A DNA stretch of 15,840 bases from Thermodesulfatator atlanticus (GTDB lineage Bacteria; Desulfobacterota; Thermodesulfobacteria; Thermodesulfobacteriales; Thermodesulfatatoraceae), in assembly GCA_011321895.1 (NCBI GenBank), contig DROK01000272.1, positions 1 to 15,840 of the forward strand, given 5' to 3'. This document shows positions 1-7,635 of the stretch, in pieces. Made by a program: the position numbers and the translations under genes. Below the pieces are notes generated by a model. The model did not search any database and had not been told where the DNA came from. It saw only the letters and a program-made list of their open reading frames with translations. Position 1 is the stretch's first letter. Each line of letters opens with the position of its first letter.

Positions 1-236
1 AGAAGCGCCCTTTTCTGTTTAACGTCCCGCACCATGAGGGCGCGGGCGTAGAGCAAAGAGGCCTCATCTAACCTTTTTTGCCGGTAATAATTGTAAAAGG
101 CCCAAAGGGAGGCCAGGAAGACCAGGACCAGCGAAACAATGATGATTTCGCGCAGGTGCTCGCGAGCGGCCCGGACCCATTTCTCGTGGAGGACTAAAAT
201 CTCCTCTTCTGGTGCCACTTCTTTTTTCTTGGCCAT
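1..236 (-). CDS. Membrane-anchored protein, N-terminal part (cut by window edge)
   Basis: Only the first 78 codons are in the window; the gene continues past base 1. The protein starts MAKKKEVAPEEE, then has a short amphipathic stretch and one strong hydrophobic segment at about residues 31-50 (IIIVSLVLVFLASLWAFYNY). A charged, Ala/Leu/Arg-rich stretch follows (about residues 52-78) that resembles the first helices of a tetratricopeptide-like fold. This layout, a short cytoplasmic tail plus one membrane helix plus helical repeats facing the periplasm, is like the YfgM/TPR_21-type proteins, but the visible part is too short for a family call. The ATG overlaps the stop of the flavin reductase gene by one base (TAATG), and a GGGGG stretch lies just upstream, so the two are probably translationally coupled. 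The function is unknown. Confidence 0.7.
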   Translation of the reverse strand, partial: MAKKKEVAPEEEILVLHEKWVRAAREHLREIIIVSLVLVFLASLWAFYNYYRQKRLDEASLLYARALMVRDVKQKRAL

Positions 237-709
237 TATTTGCCCCCGAAATAGTCATCCCAGCGGAAGATCAGAGGTTCCACTCCTTCTTTTAGGACAC
301 CGTGGTCTACCACGTCTCCGATAAAGAGCACGTGGTCCCCTGCTTCGCAGGTGGAAACCACTTCGCATTCAAAATAGGCGATGGCGTCTTTTAAGACCGG
401 GGATCCTTTAAGGGCGGTAGAATATTCAATACCTTCAAACTTGTTGACCTCTCGCCCGCTTTTGAAACCAAAGTGTTTGGCCAATTCTACCTGCCCTTCC
501 CCCAAGACGTTAAGACAAAATACCCCGGAATTTTTGAGCAATTCGTACGTGTAACGTTGTGGGGCGATAGCTACCGAAAGGAGGCGGGGCCGGAAAGAGA
601 CCTGACTGACCCAGGCCGCGGTCATACCGTTTATTTTTTCTCCGTCACGCACCGTGACCACAAAGACTCCCTGGGGAACGTACTTGGTAATTAGCTGTTG
701 GAGCCCCAT
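236..709 (-). CDS. Flavin reductase-like, FMN-binding split-barrel protein
   Basis: A 157-residue protein that looks like the flavin reductase-like (FMN-binding split barrel) family. Members reduce FMN with NAD(P)H or carry FMN as an electron-transfer domain, as in the flavoredoxin and high-molecular-weight rubredoxin partners of anaerobes. Visible family features are the N-terminal barrel strand QGVFVVTVRDGEKINGMTAA, the next strand with SFRPRLLSVAIAPQRYTYEL, the GVFCLNVLGEGQ strand and the C-terminal GDHVLFIGDVVD strand. The length is close to a single-domain member and there is no extra rubredoxin domain. The start is set by AGGAGGG four bases before the ATG. It sits 57 bases downstream of the last flagellar-cluster gene and overlaps the next gene by one base. 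The physiological partner cannot be told from the sequence. Confidence 0.88.
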   Translation of the reverse strand: MGLQQLITKYVPQGVFVVTVRDGEKINGMTAAWVSQVSFRPRLLSVAIAPQRYTYELLKNSGVFCLNVLGEGQVELAKHFGFKSGREVNKFEGIEYSTALKGSPVLKDAIAYFECEVVSTCEAGDHVLFIGDVVDHGVLKEGVEPLIFRWDDYFGGK

Positions 710-766
710 AAGACCCTCCTGTGCGTTTTTAGATCATTCTAAGCATTATGGGCCCCAGGTTTCAAG

Positions 767-1327
767 TCACATCTCACGGGGAGGCAACCCTGACAGGGAC
801 TCGGCCAAAGAAGCGGCCTTTTCCGGGGGCATGGCGGAAAGGATGCGGGCCACCTGTTCGGTCTTCAGGGCAGAGAGGATCTTGATGGCCATCTCCGGCT
901 CCATGGCCTCAATAAGTTTGGCGGCCTTTGAGGGCTTCATGTTCCCGTAAGCCCCTACCAGGAGTTTAAACCTTTTGTTTTTGATGGTACGCAACTCGGT
1001 TAATTTTTTGTCCAGCTCCTCTTCCAGGGTCTTCAAGGTGGCCAGGCGTCTTTTGATCTGTTCTTCAAGGAGGGCCAGGTTTTTCTTTCTCTCTTCAAGG
1101 GCCTTTCTTTCTTGGGCCAGCTTTTCTCTTTCTGCTTTGAGGGCCTCAAAAAGGGCCTCGGGGCAAGAGGGAAGGGTCTTTTCTGAAGGCTGATTGGGGG
1201 CAGCTTCTGCTTCCTGAACGCCCCACTTAAGGCCTCCGTGTTTACAGCCCCAGAAATAAAGACCGGTGACCATAAATTTCAAAAGGGCAACCACCAATAA
1301 AAGAGGTAACCACTTAAAGGTTCTCAT
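767..1327 (-). CDS. MotE-like flagellar protein with coiled coil and MgtE-N-like domain
   Basis: 186 residues. An N-terminal hydrophobic segment (about residues 6-25, WLPLLLVVALLKFMVTGLYF) serves as signal anchor. A long Glu/Lys/Leu coiled coil (about 55-125) follows, and then a C-terminal helical domain with the repeat pattern KPSKAAKLIEAMEPEMAIKI and AARILSAMPPEKAA-like turns seen in MgtE N-terminal and FliG-middle-type folds. This arrangement is that of the MotE family, a periplasmic chaperone of the motor protein MotC in Sinorhizobium that is often encoded beside fliJ in other bacteria. It overlaps fliJ by 14 bases, so it is translated as the last gene of the flagellar operon. A GAGGAG stretch precedes the ATG. 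The flagellar role is inferred from position and domain order; stator or motor assembly is the most likely job. Confidence 0.75.
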   Translation of the reverse strand: MRTFKWLPLLLVVALLKFMVTGLYFWGCKHGGLKWGVQEAEAAPNQPSEKTLPSCPEALFEALKAEREKLAQERKALEERKKNLALLEEQIKRRLATLKTLEEELDKKLTELRTIKNKRFKLLVGAYGNMKPSKAAKLIEAMEPEMAIKILSALKTEQVARILSAMPPEKAASLAESLSGLPPREM

Positions 1328-1754
1328 CCTGCTTTCTCCTCATCAAGAGCAGATCTTCCATGTTTTTGAACTCTTCTTTTTGTATTTCGCGCAAGTAGTG
1401 GGTCCGGGCCTTCTCCCAGAGGGTTTCGGCCATGCGTCGGCGTTGGTGGAGCTTTACCGCTTCCTGCCTCAACCGTTCTACTTCTTTTTCTTTGCTACGC
1501 ATGATTTTTTCCGCCTTTTCCTTCTCTTCCAAAAGACGATCTATTTGTTGGGCGAAAAGCCGCAATTCGGCCCCGTCAACCGGCCCCTGGCCCAATTCGT
1601 CGTAGAGTCTTTTCGGTCTGGCGGATACTTCGGCCAGCATCTCTTTGAGCTCGCTAAGGGCCCTTTTGGCCCGCTGAAACTCTTCCCGGGCCTTTGTTTC
1701 CCGTAATTCGTTGACCCAGAGGAGGGTTTTTAAGATCTCCGGTGGTTTCTTCAT
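1314..1754 (-). CDS. fliJ: Flagellar export protein FliJ
   Basis: A 146-residue, almost entirely alpha-helical and highly charged protein (repeating EEFQRAKRALSELKEML, EKEKAEKIMRSKEKEVERLR) predicted to form a two-helix antiparallel coiled coil. FliJ is the stalk protein of the flagellar type III export ATPase. It sits in the FliI hexamer and links it to the export gate protein FlhA, and it also escorts export chaperones. FliJ diverges strongly in sequence, so the call rests on length (about 147 in model species), coiled-coil character and position. Its ATG overlaps the fliI stop in an ATGA, and the MotE-like gene starts inside its 3' end. No unusual residues stand out. Confidence 0.85.
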   Translation of the reverse strand: MKKPPEILKTLLWVNELRETKAREEFQRAKRALSELKEMLAEVSARPKRLYDELGQGPVDGAELRLFAQQIDRLLEEKEKAEKIMRSKEKEVERLRQEAVKLHQRRRMAETLWEKARTHYLREIQKEEFKNMEDLLLMRRKQDENL

Positions 1755-3061
1755 GCGCTCACTTTAAGGAGTTCTTGTATACTTTTTTCCAAAGTTGCTT
1801 TTTCTTTGATATCCTGCCTTAAAAAGGCCTTTATGTCGTTAATCTTGGCCAGGGCCTGGTCGATTTCCGGGTTGCTACCTCGCACGTAGGCCCCTATGTT
1901 GATGAGGTCCTCGGCCCGACGGTAGACTGCCAGTGTGTTTATCAGCCTTTTGGCAGCCTCTCTGTGCTCATCAGAGACGATATCGACCATCACCCGGCTG
2001 ACACTTTGTAATACGTCAATGGCAGGGTAATGTCCCTGGTGGGCCAGCTCCCGGGTCAGCACTATGTGGCCGTCAACGATAGAGCGCACGGCGTCTGCCA
2101 CCGGCTCGTTAAAATCATCCCCCTCTACCAGTACGGTGTAAAACCCGGTAATGCTGCCTCCTTCTGCTTTGGGCCCGGCCCTTTCCAGTAACTTGGGCAA
2201 AGTGGCAAAGACCGAAGGGGTATACCCCCGGGCGGTAGGGGGCTCTCCTACCGCTAAACCGATTTCCCGGCCCGCCATACAGAAACGGGTCAGAGAATCC
2301 ATCATGACCAGGACGTCTGCCCCCTGATCCCGAAAATATTCTGCAATCGCCATGGCCAGATAGGCGCCGCGGATTCGCAAAGGGGGTGGCTGATCGGAAG
2401 TGGCCACCACCACCACCGAACGGGCCAGCCCTTCCGGCCCGAGATCCCTCTCCAGGAACTCGCGTACCTCCCTGCCCCGTTCCCCTATCAGGGCGATAAC
2501 GTTGACGTCTGCCTGGGTGTGCCGAGCCATCATCCCGAGGAGAGTGGACTTACCTACTCCGGAACCAGCCATGATGGCCACCCGCTGTCCTTTGCCCACG
2601 GTCAAGAGGGCGTTTATGGCCCTTACCCCCACGTCTAGAGGGGTTGAGATACGGGCTCTTTCGAAAGGTTTTAGCGGTTCGGCATAAAGGGGATAATAGG
2701 TGGAGAGGCGAGGGAGGGGTTTGCCGTCAAGGGGCTCCCCCAAGGCGTCAAGCACCCGTCCCAGGAGCCCCTCCCCTACCCTGACCCCGATTTCTGGCCG
2801 CACAAAAACTTTGCTCCCGGGTTCTATCCCCCGTGGGTCACCAAAAGGGATCAAAAGGACCCGCTCGTCCCGGAATCCCACCACTTCAGCCACCAGGTTT
2901 TTGCCCTTGGGGACCTCGATTTCACAAAGGCCACCCACACTCACGTTTGGCCCCTGCGCCTCGATCACCAGGCCCACCACCCTTTTTACCTGCCCGCAGA
3001 TGGCCACAGGCTCTATTTCGGCAATGCTCTTCAAAAGGGCCTCAAGATCAGGAACCTTCAT
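1751..3061 (-). CDS. fliI: Flagellum-specific ATPase FliI
   Basis: A 436-residue type III export ATPase related to the F1 beta subunit. It hydrolyses ATP at the cytoplasmic face of the flagellar basal body to help unload and unfold export substrates. Residues about 20-100 form the beta-barrel domain. The Walker A loop AGSGVGKST is at 165-173, the catalytic-glutamate motif GERGREV at 193-199 and the Walker B strand LVMMD at 251-255, followed by SLTRFCMAGREIGLAVGEPP, which is very typical of FliI/SctN. The C-terminal helical domain is complete. The length equals the usual size of about 440. It overlaps fliH by 14 bases and fliJ by 4. The start ATG has only a weak Shine-Dalgarno (GGAAG), consistent with translational coupling to fliH. 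Confidence 0.97.
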   Translation of the reverse strand: MKVPDLEALLKSIAEIEPVAICGQVKRVVGLVIEAQGPNVSVGGLCEIEVPKGKNLVAEVVGFRDERVLLIPFGDPRGIEPGSKVFVRPEIGVRVGEGLLGRVLDALGEPLDGKPLPRLSTYYPLYAEPLKPFERARISTPLDVGVRAINALLTVGKGQRVAIMAGSGVGKSTLLGMMARHTQADVNVIALIGERGREVREFLERDLGPEGLARSVVVVATSDQPPPLRIRGAYLAMAIAEYFRDQGADVLVMMDSLTRFCMAGREIGLAVGEPPTARGYTPSVFATLPKLLERAGPKAEGGSITGFYTVLVEGDDFNEPVADAVRSIVDGHIVLTRELAHQGHYPAIDVLQSVSRVMVDIVSDEHREAAKRLINTLAVYRRAEDLINIGAYVRGSNPEIDQALAKINDIKAFLRQDIKEKATLEKSIQELLKVSA

Positions 3062-3869
3062 CTTCCAATCTTTTCAGAATTTCTTGCCATCTCCTTTCCA
3101 GCGTAGCGTCTACCAGCCCAAAGTCCGTTTCCAGCAAACACCCTCCCCTTTTGAGGTTGGGGTTGGGGACGATTTCAAAGTCTTTGATCTTAGAAAATTC
3201 TTCCCTGAGTTCCGCCAGTATCTCGTCTAGGAATTCCGTATCATCCGGGTGGAGGTGGATCTTGACCTGCGTCTGTTCTACCACGTGTTTTAAGGCCTCC
3301 CTGAGCGAGGCCTTAATAGGCTGGGCGTCGGTGTCCACTTCTTTTAAGACCAGTTTTTCCACCATCAGTTTGACCAGGGCCAGGAGCTGGGGTTCAAGGG
3401 CCAGGACGTGTTCAGAAAGGTCTTTTTCCAGGTTTTTGAGGATTTCGGCCAGCCGGTTGGCCAGGGTCTCGTATTTTTTACGGCCTATGAGTTCGCCGTC
3501 TTTTTGCCCCTGGGCAAACCCTTTCTCGTAGGCCTCCTGTTCCAGCAGGGCAAGCTTGGCTGATATTTCGGGATGAGCCCGTAGCTCCTCAAGGCTTAAC
3601 TGGGCAAGGTCCAGGGGCGCAGGCTCAGCCGGTTCTTCCTGAAGAACCTCCTCCCTTTCTGCTTCTTTTGGCCCCTCTTCCACTTGAGTAGTATTTTCTG
3701 TCACTTCAGGTTGGGTCTTTTCTTCAGTAAGGTCTCCTTCAGGTCCCTTTTCGGCCTCGGTCAGGGCCTCTTCAGGAAGGAGGGTCTTTAAGGGGTTAAA
3801 GGTTTCTTCCCCCTCCTTCCAGAAGAAATTAAAAAATTTGGTATGGCCTCCCTTTATGATCTTAGACAA
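3048..3869 (-). CDS. fliH: Flagellar assembly protein FliH, with acidic N-terminal extension
   Basis: 273 residues. FliH dimerises along a coiled coil, binds FliI and tethers it to the C-ring. The C-terminal half (about 130-270) has the family pattern: a long helix (FAQGQKDGELIGRKKYETLA), a helical stretch LALVKLMVEKLVLKEV, and the beta-strands VKIHLHPDDTEFL and FEIVPNPNLKRGGCLLETD, which resemble the peripheral-stalk b/delta and E-subunit fold. Residues about 30-100 are an acidic, Glu/Pro/Thr-rich low-complexity stretch that makes it longer than the enterobacterial protein (about 235). The only plausible start is TTG at 3869, just after AGGAGGAG, and it overlaps the 3' end of fliG by 8 bases. 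The next methionine is too far inside the folded part to be a start. Confidence 0.92.
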   Translation of the reverse strand: MSKIIKGGHTKFFNFFWKEGEETFNPLKTLLPEEALTEAEKGPEGDLTEEKTQPEVTENTTQVEEGPKEAEREEVLQEEPAEPAPLDLAQLSLEELRAHPEISAKLALLEQEAYEKGFAQGQKDGELIGRKKYETLANRLAEILKNLEKDLSEHVLALEPQLLALVKLMVEKLVLKEVDTDAQPIKASLREALKHVVEQTQVKIHLHPDDTEFLDEILAELREEFSKIKDFEIVPNPNLKRGGCLLETDFGLVDATLERRWQEILKRLEDEGS

Positions 3870-4878
3870 ACTCCTCCTCCCCTACGGCCAGGACGATTTT
3901 CCCTTCCTGTTCCAGGCGTTTGGCCACTTTAATGATGTTTTGCTGGGCAGCTTCTACGTCAGAGACCCGCACCGGCCCCATGATCTCGAGGTCCTCTTTG
4001 AGGAGCTGGGCGGCCCTTTCACTCATGTTGCTGAAGAATTTCTCGCGCAACTCTTCAGAGGCCGTCTTGAGGGCCAGTTTGAGGTCTTCGGTAGAAATTT
4101 CCTTGAGGATGGCCTGGATAGCGGTATCGTCCACCTTGAGCAGGTCTTCAAAGGTGAAGAGGTGTTTCCGTACTTCTTCGGCCAGAGTGGGGTTTTCTTC
4201 TTCCACTTCGGAAAGGATCTCCTCTTCGAGATCACGGCTTACGTGGGCCAGGATCTCCGCCGCCCGTTCTACCCCACCGAGCTTTTTGCTGAAAGTACCG
4301 CCCACGGATTCCAGTTCCTCTTCCAGGGCGGCGCTTATTTCCTGGATAATTTCCGGGTCTACCTTGTCTAGTTCTGCGATGCGGTAAATCACTTCTGGGC
4401 GCAGGTTTTCCGGCAAAAAGGATATTACCTGGCCGGCCTTGTCCGGGTCCAGGTGTACCAAAATAATGGCGATGGTCTGGGGGTGTTCGTTACGCAGGAA
4501 GTTAGCGATGGTGCGCGGGTCAAGGCGCCTTAATTTTTCAAAGACTTTGGGGCCCAATTCCTGTCTTATTTCTTCGTAGATCTCTTTGCCGCGGTCGCCG
4601 TAGGCCTTGACCAGGCTTTGTTTTAAGAAATCTTCCGGCGAGACGGTTATGTCGGCCAAAAGTTCTTTGCTTTCCATATTGGCCTCGTCAAGCACCTTTT
4701 TGACGGCTTCCGCGGGGATGTAGTCCAGACGGGCCATTTCGACCCCGATACGCTTTATCTCTTCTTCCGTAAGGTACTTGTAAACCTCGGCGGTAAACTC
4801 CTCACCCATGGTGAGGAGGAAAATGGCCGCTTTTTGGGGCCCGGTAAGATTATTCGGATCAACCTTGTACGCCGGCAT
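3862..4878 (-). CDS. fliG: Flagellar motor switch protein FliG
   Basis: 338 residues, the usual FliG size. FliG forms the upper C-ring, binds FliF through its N-domain and receives torque from the stator through its C-domain. The N-domain starts with NNLTGPQKAAIFLLTMGEE. The middle domain carries the signature EHPQ at 131-134 in a NFLRNEHPQTIAIILVHLDP context. The C-domain shows the charged torque helix region (ASEELREKFFSNMSERAAQ) and the closing segment EIMGPVRVSDVEAAQQNI. The gene starts 20 bases inside the 3' end of fliF, so the two ring proteins are translationally coupled. All expected domains are intact. Confidence 0.97.
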   Translation of the reverse strand: MPAYKVDPNNLTGPQKAAIFLLTMGEEFTAEVYKYLTEEEIKRIGVEMARLDYIPAEAVKKVLDEANMESKELLADITVSPEDFLKQSLVKAYGDRGKEIYEEIRQELGPKVFEKLRRLDPRTIANFLRNEHPQTIAIILVHLDPDKAGQVISFLPENLRPEVIYRIAELDKVDPEIIQEISAALEEELESVGGTFSKKLGGVERAAEILAHVSRDLEEEILSEVEEENPTLAEEVRKHLFTFEDLLKVDDTAIQAILKEISTEDLKLALKTASEELREKFFSNMSERAAQLLKEDLEIMGPVRVSDVEAAQQNIIKVAKRLEQEGKIVLAVGEEEFV

Positions 4879-6472
4879 GGGCTTCCGCCTCCTTCAGGGC
4901 CTTTTTCCTTTCTTCTTCGCTTTCTTCCGCCAGCCAGCGGCGGACCAGGACCGCCGCCCGTTCAGGCTGGTTCTGGATTATGTTAAGGGCTATTTCCTGA
5001 GGCAGCGGGGTGGGCTCTTCGGCTTCAAGGGCTTCGGCCTCCTCCCCTTCAGGTAACGCCTCTTCAGGCGGCGGTGGCGGTTCGGGTTCCATCCTCTTGA
5101 GGAAGGTCTTGAGTACCGGCCGGATCACCAGCAAGAGGAAGAGCACCACGAGTAAGAATTCGATGAAGGGGCGGGCGAAGCGGTCGGCGTATTCCAGCCA
5201 GGCCGCCCGGGGAGAGATTTCCTTGAAGCCTTCAAAGGGCATGCTGATCACTTCTACCTGGTCGCCCCGGTCCGGATTGTACCCGATAGCCCCTTTGACC
5301 AGTCTTTCCACCTGGGCCAGTCTGTCCGTGGCAGCCTGGGCCTCTCCTTCCTTGGCCGCCGGCTTAAGCACCGCTTCGTCAAGCAATACGGCCACGGAAA
5401 TCTTTTTGATGGCCCCGGGTAAAAATTCCTGGGTGCGGGCCACCTTACTCACTTCGTAATTACGGGTAAGGCTGCGGCGCACTTCTTTTTGACTCTGCGA
5501 AAGGCTTTTGGCGTTTCCTTCCACCTTGTTGACCACCGCCCCTTTGACCCCGGGCACTCCCCCTTCCGAAAGGCCCTCCTTCTGGCTTTCTTCCGAAAGT
5601 TCACTCCTGATAGCGATCCCTTCCGGGTCGTAGGTCTCTTCCTGACGTACTTCCTTGGTAAAGTCCACGTCTACGGAGACCTGGGCCACCGCGTGTCCGG
5701 GCCCGAGGGCCTGGGTGAGCAGGCTTTCGATCTTTTCCTGAAAGGCGTTTTCAAGCTGTTTGCGAAAGGCGATTTGTTCGGAAGTAAGGCGTTCTTCCGG
5801 GGTTTCTTCCCGGTAAAGGACCCGCCCGTTGGTATCCACCACGGTCACGTTTTCAGGGCTCAGGCCTGGCACGGCACTGGCGACCAGGTTAACGATCCCC
5901 TGGACTTCACGCCTGGTAAGCCTTCCCCCCTCTTTTAGCTTGACGAAGACCGAGGCTTTCGGGGGTTTTTCCTCGGTAATGAAGAGGCTTTCCCGGGGGA
6001 GGGCCAGGTGTACTCTTGCCGCCTCCACCGCTTTCAGGGCAGTAATGGTCCTTGAAAGTTCGCCTTCCAGGGCCCGCTGGTAATTGACCCTTTGTAAAAA
6101 GTCCGTAGCCCCCAATTGGTTCCGGTCAAATATCTCAAACCCTTCCAAATTGGGGCTCAAAACCCCCTGGCTCGCCAGGGCCATACGCACTTCCGGCACT
6201 TTGTTTTTGGGGACCTTTATGGTCCCCCCGGCCTCCACGCGGTAGGGAATTTTTTCCTGTTTCAGGTATTCCAGGACCCGGGCCGCCTGTTCTTCAGGAA
6301 GCCCCCGGTAAAGGAGGCCCCAGTCCACCCGGTTCAGGTAATAAACCAGCCCTAAAAGTCCCCCGAGCACGATGACCAGGGTACCCAAGAGGGCCAGCCG
6401 TTGCTGTTTAGAAAGGTTTTGCCAAAATTCTTTCAGTTGTCGCAAAAGTTCCTTGGGTGCGGGAAAGGCCAT
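4859..6472 (-). CDS. fliF: Flagellar MS-ring protein FliF
   Basis: 537 residues, within the family range. FliF builds the inner-membrane MS-ring on which the rotor and export gate assemble. It has a first membrane helix at about 25-46 and then a ring-building region with VDWGLLYRGLPEEQAARVLE, GTIKVPKNKVPEVRMALA and RVNYQRALEGELSRTI, all strongly conserved in the YscJ/FliF domain. A large periplasmic part carries DPEGIAIRSELSEESQKEG. A second membrane helix lies at about 436-454, and an acidic, proline-rich cytoplasmic tail follows. The tail ends in the FliG-binding helix region NIIQNQPERAAVLVRRWLAE. An AGGGG stretch precedes the ATG. It follows fliE by 10 bases and overlaps fliG by 20. Confidence 0.97.
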   Translation of the reverse strand: MAFPAPKELLRQLKEFWQNLSKQQRLALLGTLVIVLGGLLGLVYYLNRVDWGLLYRGLPEEQAARVLEYLKQEKIPYRVEAGGTIKVPKNKVPEVRMALASQGVLSPNLEGFEIFDRNQLGATDFLQRVNYQRALEGELSRTITALKAVEAARVHLALPRESLFITEEKPPKASVFVKLKEGGRLTRREVQGIVNLVASAVPGLSPENVTVVDTNGRVLYREETPEERLTSEQIAFRKQLENAFQEKIESLLTQALGPGHAVAQVSVDVDFTKEVRQEETYDPEGIAIRSELSEESQKEGLSEGGVPGVKGAVVNKVEGNAKSLSQSQKEVRRSLTRNYEVSKVARTQEFLPGAIKKISVAVLLDEAVLKPAAKEGEAQAATDRLAQVERLVKGAIGYNPDRGDQVEVISMPFEGFKEISPRAAWLEYADRFARPFIEFLLVVLFLLLVIRPVLKTFLKRMEPEPPPPPEEALPEGEEAEALEAEEPTPLPQEIALNIIQNQPERAAVLVRRWLAEESEEERKKALKEAEAHAGVQG

Positions 6473-6482
6473 GGTTTAACCC

Positions 6483-6770
6483 CTAAAGTTGCATGCGCAT
6501 AATTTCTTCGTAGGCCTGGATAATCTTGTTCCGTACCTGAAGGAGGAAACGAAAACTGACTTCAGCCCGGGCCAGAGAAAGGGTAAGGCCCGAAAGGTCA
6601 GGGTCCTGCCCGGTAGCAAAGGCCACCAGCCTTTTCTCCGCCGTTTTCTGGGCCTGGTCTACTTCCTGCAATTCTTTTTTGAGCCGCTGCCAGAACTCCT
6701 CTCCCTGGGGTTTCTTCTCTTCCTGGCCAAAGAGTTTGGGGGTGGGGTAGTTTAAGTTTTCTATTTTCAT
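6483..6770 (-). CDS. fliE: Flagellar hook-basal body protein FliE
   Basis: 95 residues, close to the usual ~100. FliE joins the MS-ring to the proximal rod and is exported first by the flagellar type III system. The C-terminal half matches the family closely (AEVSFRFLLQVRNKIIQAYE followed by EIMRMQL), while the N-terminal half is a charged helical region. GGGAGGAGACG precedes the ATG, giving a clear ribosome-binding site. It lies 14 bases after flgC and 10 bases before fliF, in the classic flgB-flgC-fliE order. Confidence 0.96.
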   Translation of the reverse strand: MKIENLNYPTPKLFGQEEKKPQGEEFWQRLKKELQEVDQAQKTAEKRLVAFATGQDPDLSGLTLSLARAEVSFRFLLQVRNKIIQAYEEIMRMQL

Positions 6771-6784
6771 CGTCTCCTCCCTGT

Positions 6785-7219
6785 TTACTTGAGAATTTCC
6801 AGCGTCTTAAGGGCCAGGTTTTTGGTGACCGTCACCACCGAGAGGTTGGCTTCATAAGCCCGGGAAGCCGCCAACAGGTCCACCATCTCCGTCAATACGT
6901 CAACGTTGGGGTAACGCACGATGCCTCTTTCGTCCGCGTCGGGGTGAGCAGGGTCGTAGACCTCTTTGAAAGGGCTTTGGTCATCCACCAGGGCTATAAC
7001 CTTTGGGGTTTCGAGCTTATCGGCCAATTCTCCCAATTTGTCCGCCAGCTCCGGGGTAAGAGGGGCAGCCTGAACGATCAGGTTTTTGGCCCGGTAGGGG
7101 CCGCCTTCCAGGGTACGGGTGACGTGGGCGTTGGCCAGATTCATGGCGGTGACGTTAAGCCGGGTCCGTTGTACGCTAAGGCCGGTAGAGGCCAGCCTGA
7201 AAGCGGTTAAGAGTTTCAT
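6785..7219 (-). CDS. flgC: Flagellar proximal rod protein FlgC
   Basis: 144 residues, typical of FlgC. It is a subunit of the proximal rod crossing the periplasm. The N-terminal rod signature is visible as STGLSVQRTRLNVTAMNLAN followed by AHVTRT, the equivalent of the family's ANxxTT motif. The C-terminal half has the family strand YPNVDVLTEMVDLLAASRAY and ends in EANLSVVTVTKNLALKTLEI, the helical export and assembly end. The ATG shares one base with the flgB stop (TAATG), and GGAGGT lies 8 bases upstream. Confidence 0.97.
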   Translation of the reverse strand: MKLLTAFRLASTGLSVQRTRLNVTAMNLANAHVTRTLEGGPYRAKNLIVQAAPLTPELADKLGELADKLETPKVIALVDDQSPFKEVYDPAHPDADERGIVRYPNVDVLTEMVDLLAASRAYEANLSVVTVTKNLALKTLEILK

Positions 7220-7626
7220 TAGCGCTTACCTCCTTCGGTAATGGCTTCGCGCAATAGCTCAAGTTCTTTGATCAAGGCCTGGACGGTGGCCTGATACATG
7301 AGGTTATTTTCCGAAAGCTTGGCCATTTCTTCCTCCAGCGAGACGTTATTAGGGGTCCCCTCTTCAGGAGGAAGGGCCTCTTCTTCAGGGTAGGTGGGGG
7401 GTTCCAATACCGAAGGTTTCAGGTGCCGCGGGTTGGTTATTTTAAGAGGGGGTTTTCCTTTTAAATAGGCCTCCATTACCTTTTCAAAGGGGATGTCTTT
7501 TTTACGGTAACCCGGGGTATCCACGTTGGCGATATTGGCGGCGATCAGGTCGTGGCGGGCCAGACGGACTTTGAGGGACTTGGTTACCACCGCCCAGGTT
7601 CGGCCAAAAATTTTTCCCGCAAACAT
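7219..7626 (-). CDS. flgB: Flagellar proximal rod protein FlgB
   Basis: 135 residues, typical FlgB size. It is a proximal rod component exported through the flagellar type III gate. The rod signature ARHDLIAANIANVDTPGYRK is at about 23-42 (ANxANxDTPGY core), followed by KDIPFEKVM. The C-terminal helix (MAKLSENNLMYQATVQALIK) carries the NxxxYxA pattern of rod proteins. AGGAGGAG precedes the ATG. It starts 9 bases after the upstream sigma-54 activator gene, so the regulator and the rod genes share a transcript. Confidence 0.97.
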   Translation of the reverse strand: MFAGKIFGRTWAVVTKSLKVRLARHDLIAANIANVDTPGYRKKDIPFEKVMEAYLKGKPPLKITNPRHLKPSVLEPPTYPEEEALPPEEGTPNNVSLEEEMAKLSENNLMYQATVQALIKELELLREAITEGGKR

Positions 7627-7635
7627 GGTCTCCTC

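Noticed and set aside
710..766. A terminator or sigma-54 promoter between the MotE-like gene and the flavin reductase.
   Set aside because: There is only a GGGGCCC palindrome without a T-run, and a GG-N10-GC match (CTGGGGCCCATAATGC) with a poor consensus otherwise.
1266..1706. Long plus-strand open frames opposite the flagellar genes.
   Set aside because: They are antisense shadows of fliJ, fliG, fliF and other well-recognised genes and show no family features or ribosome-binding sites.
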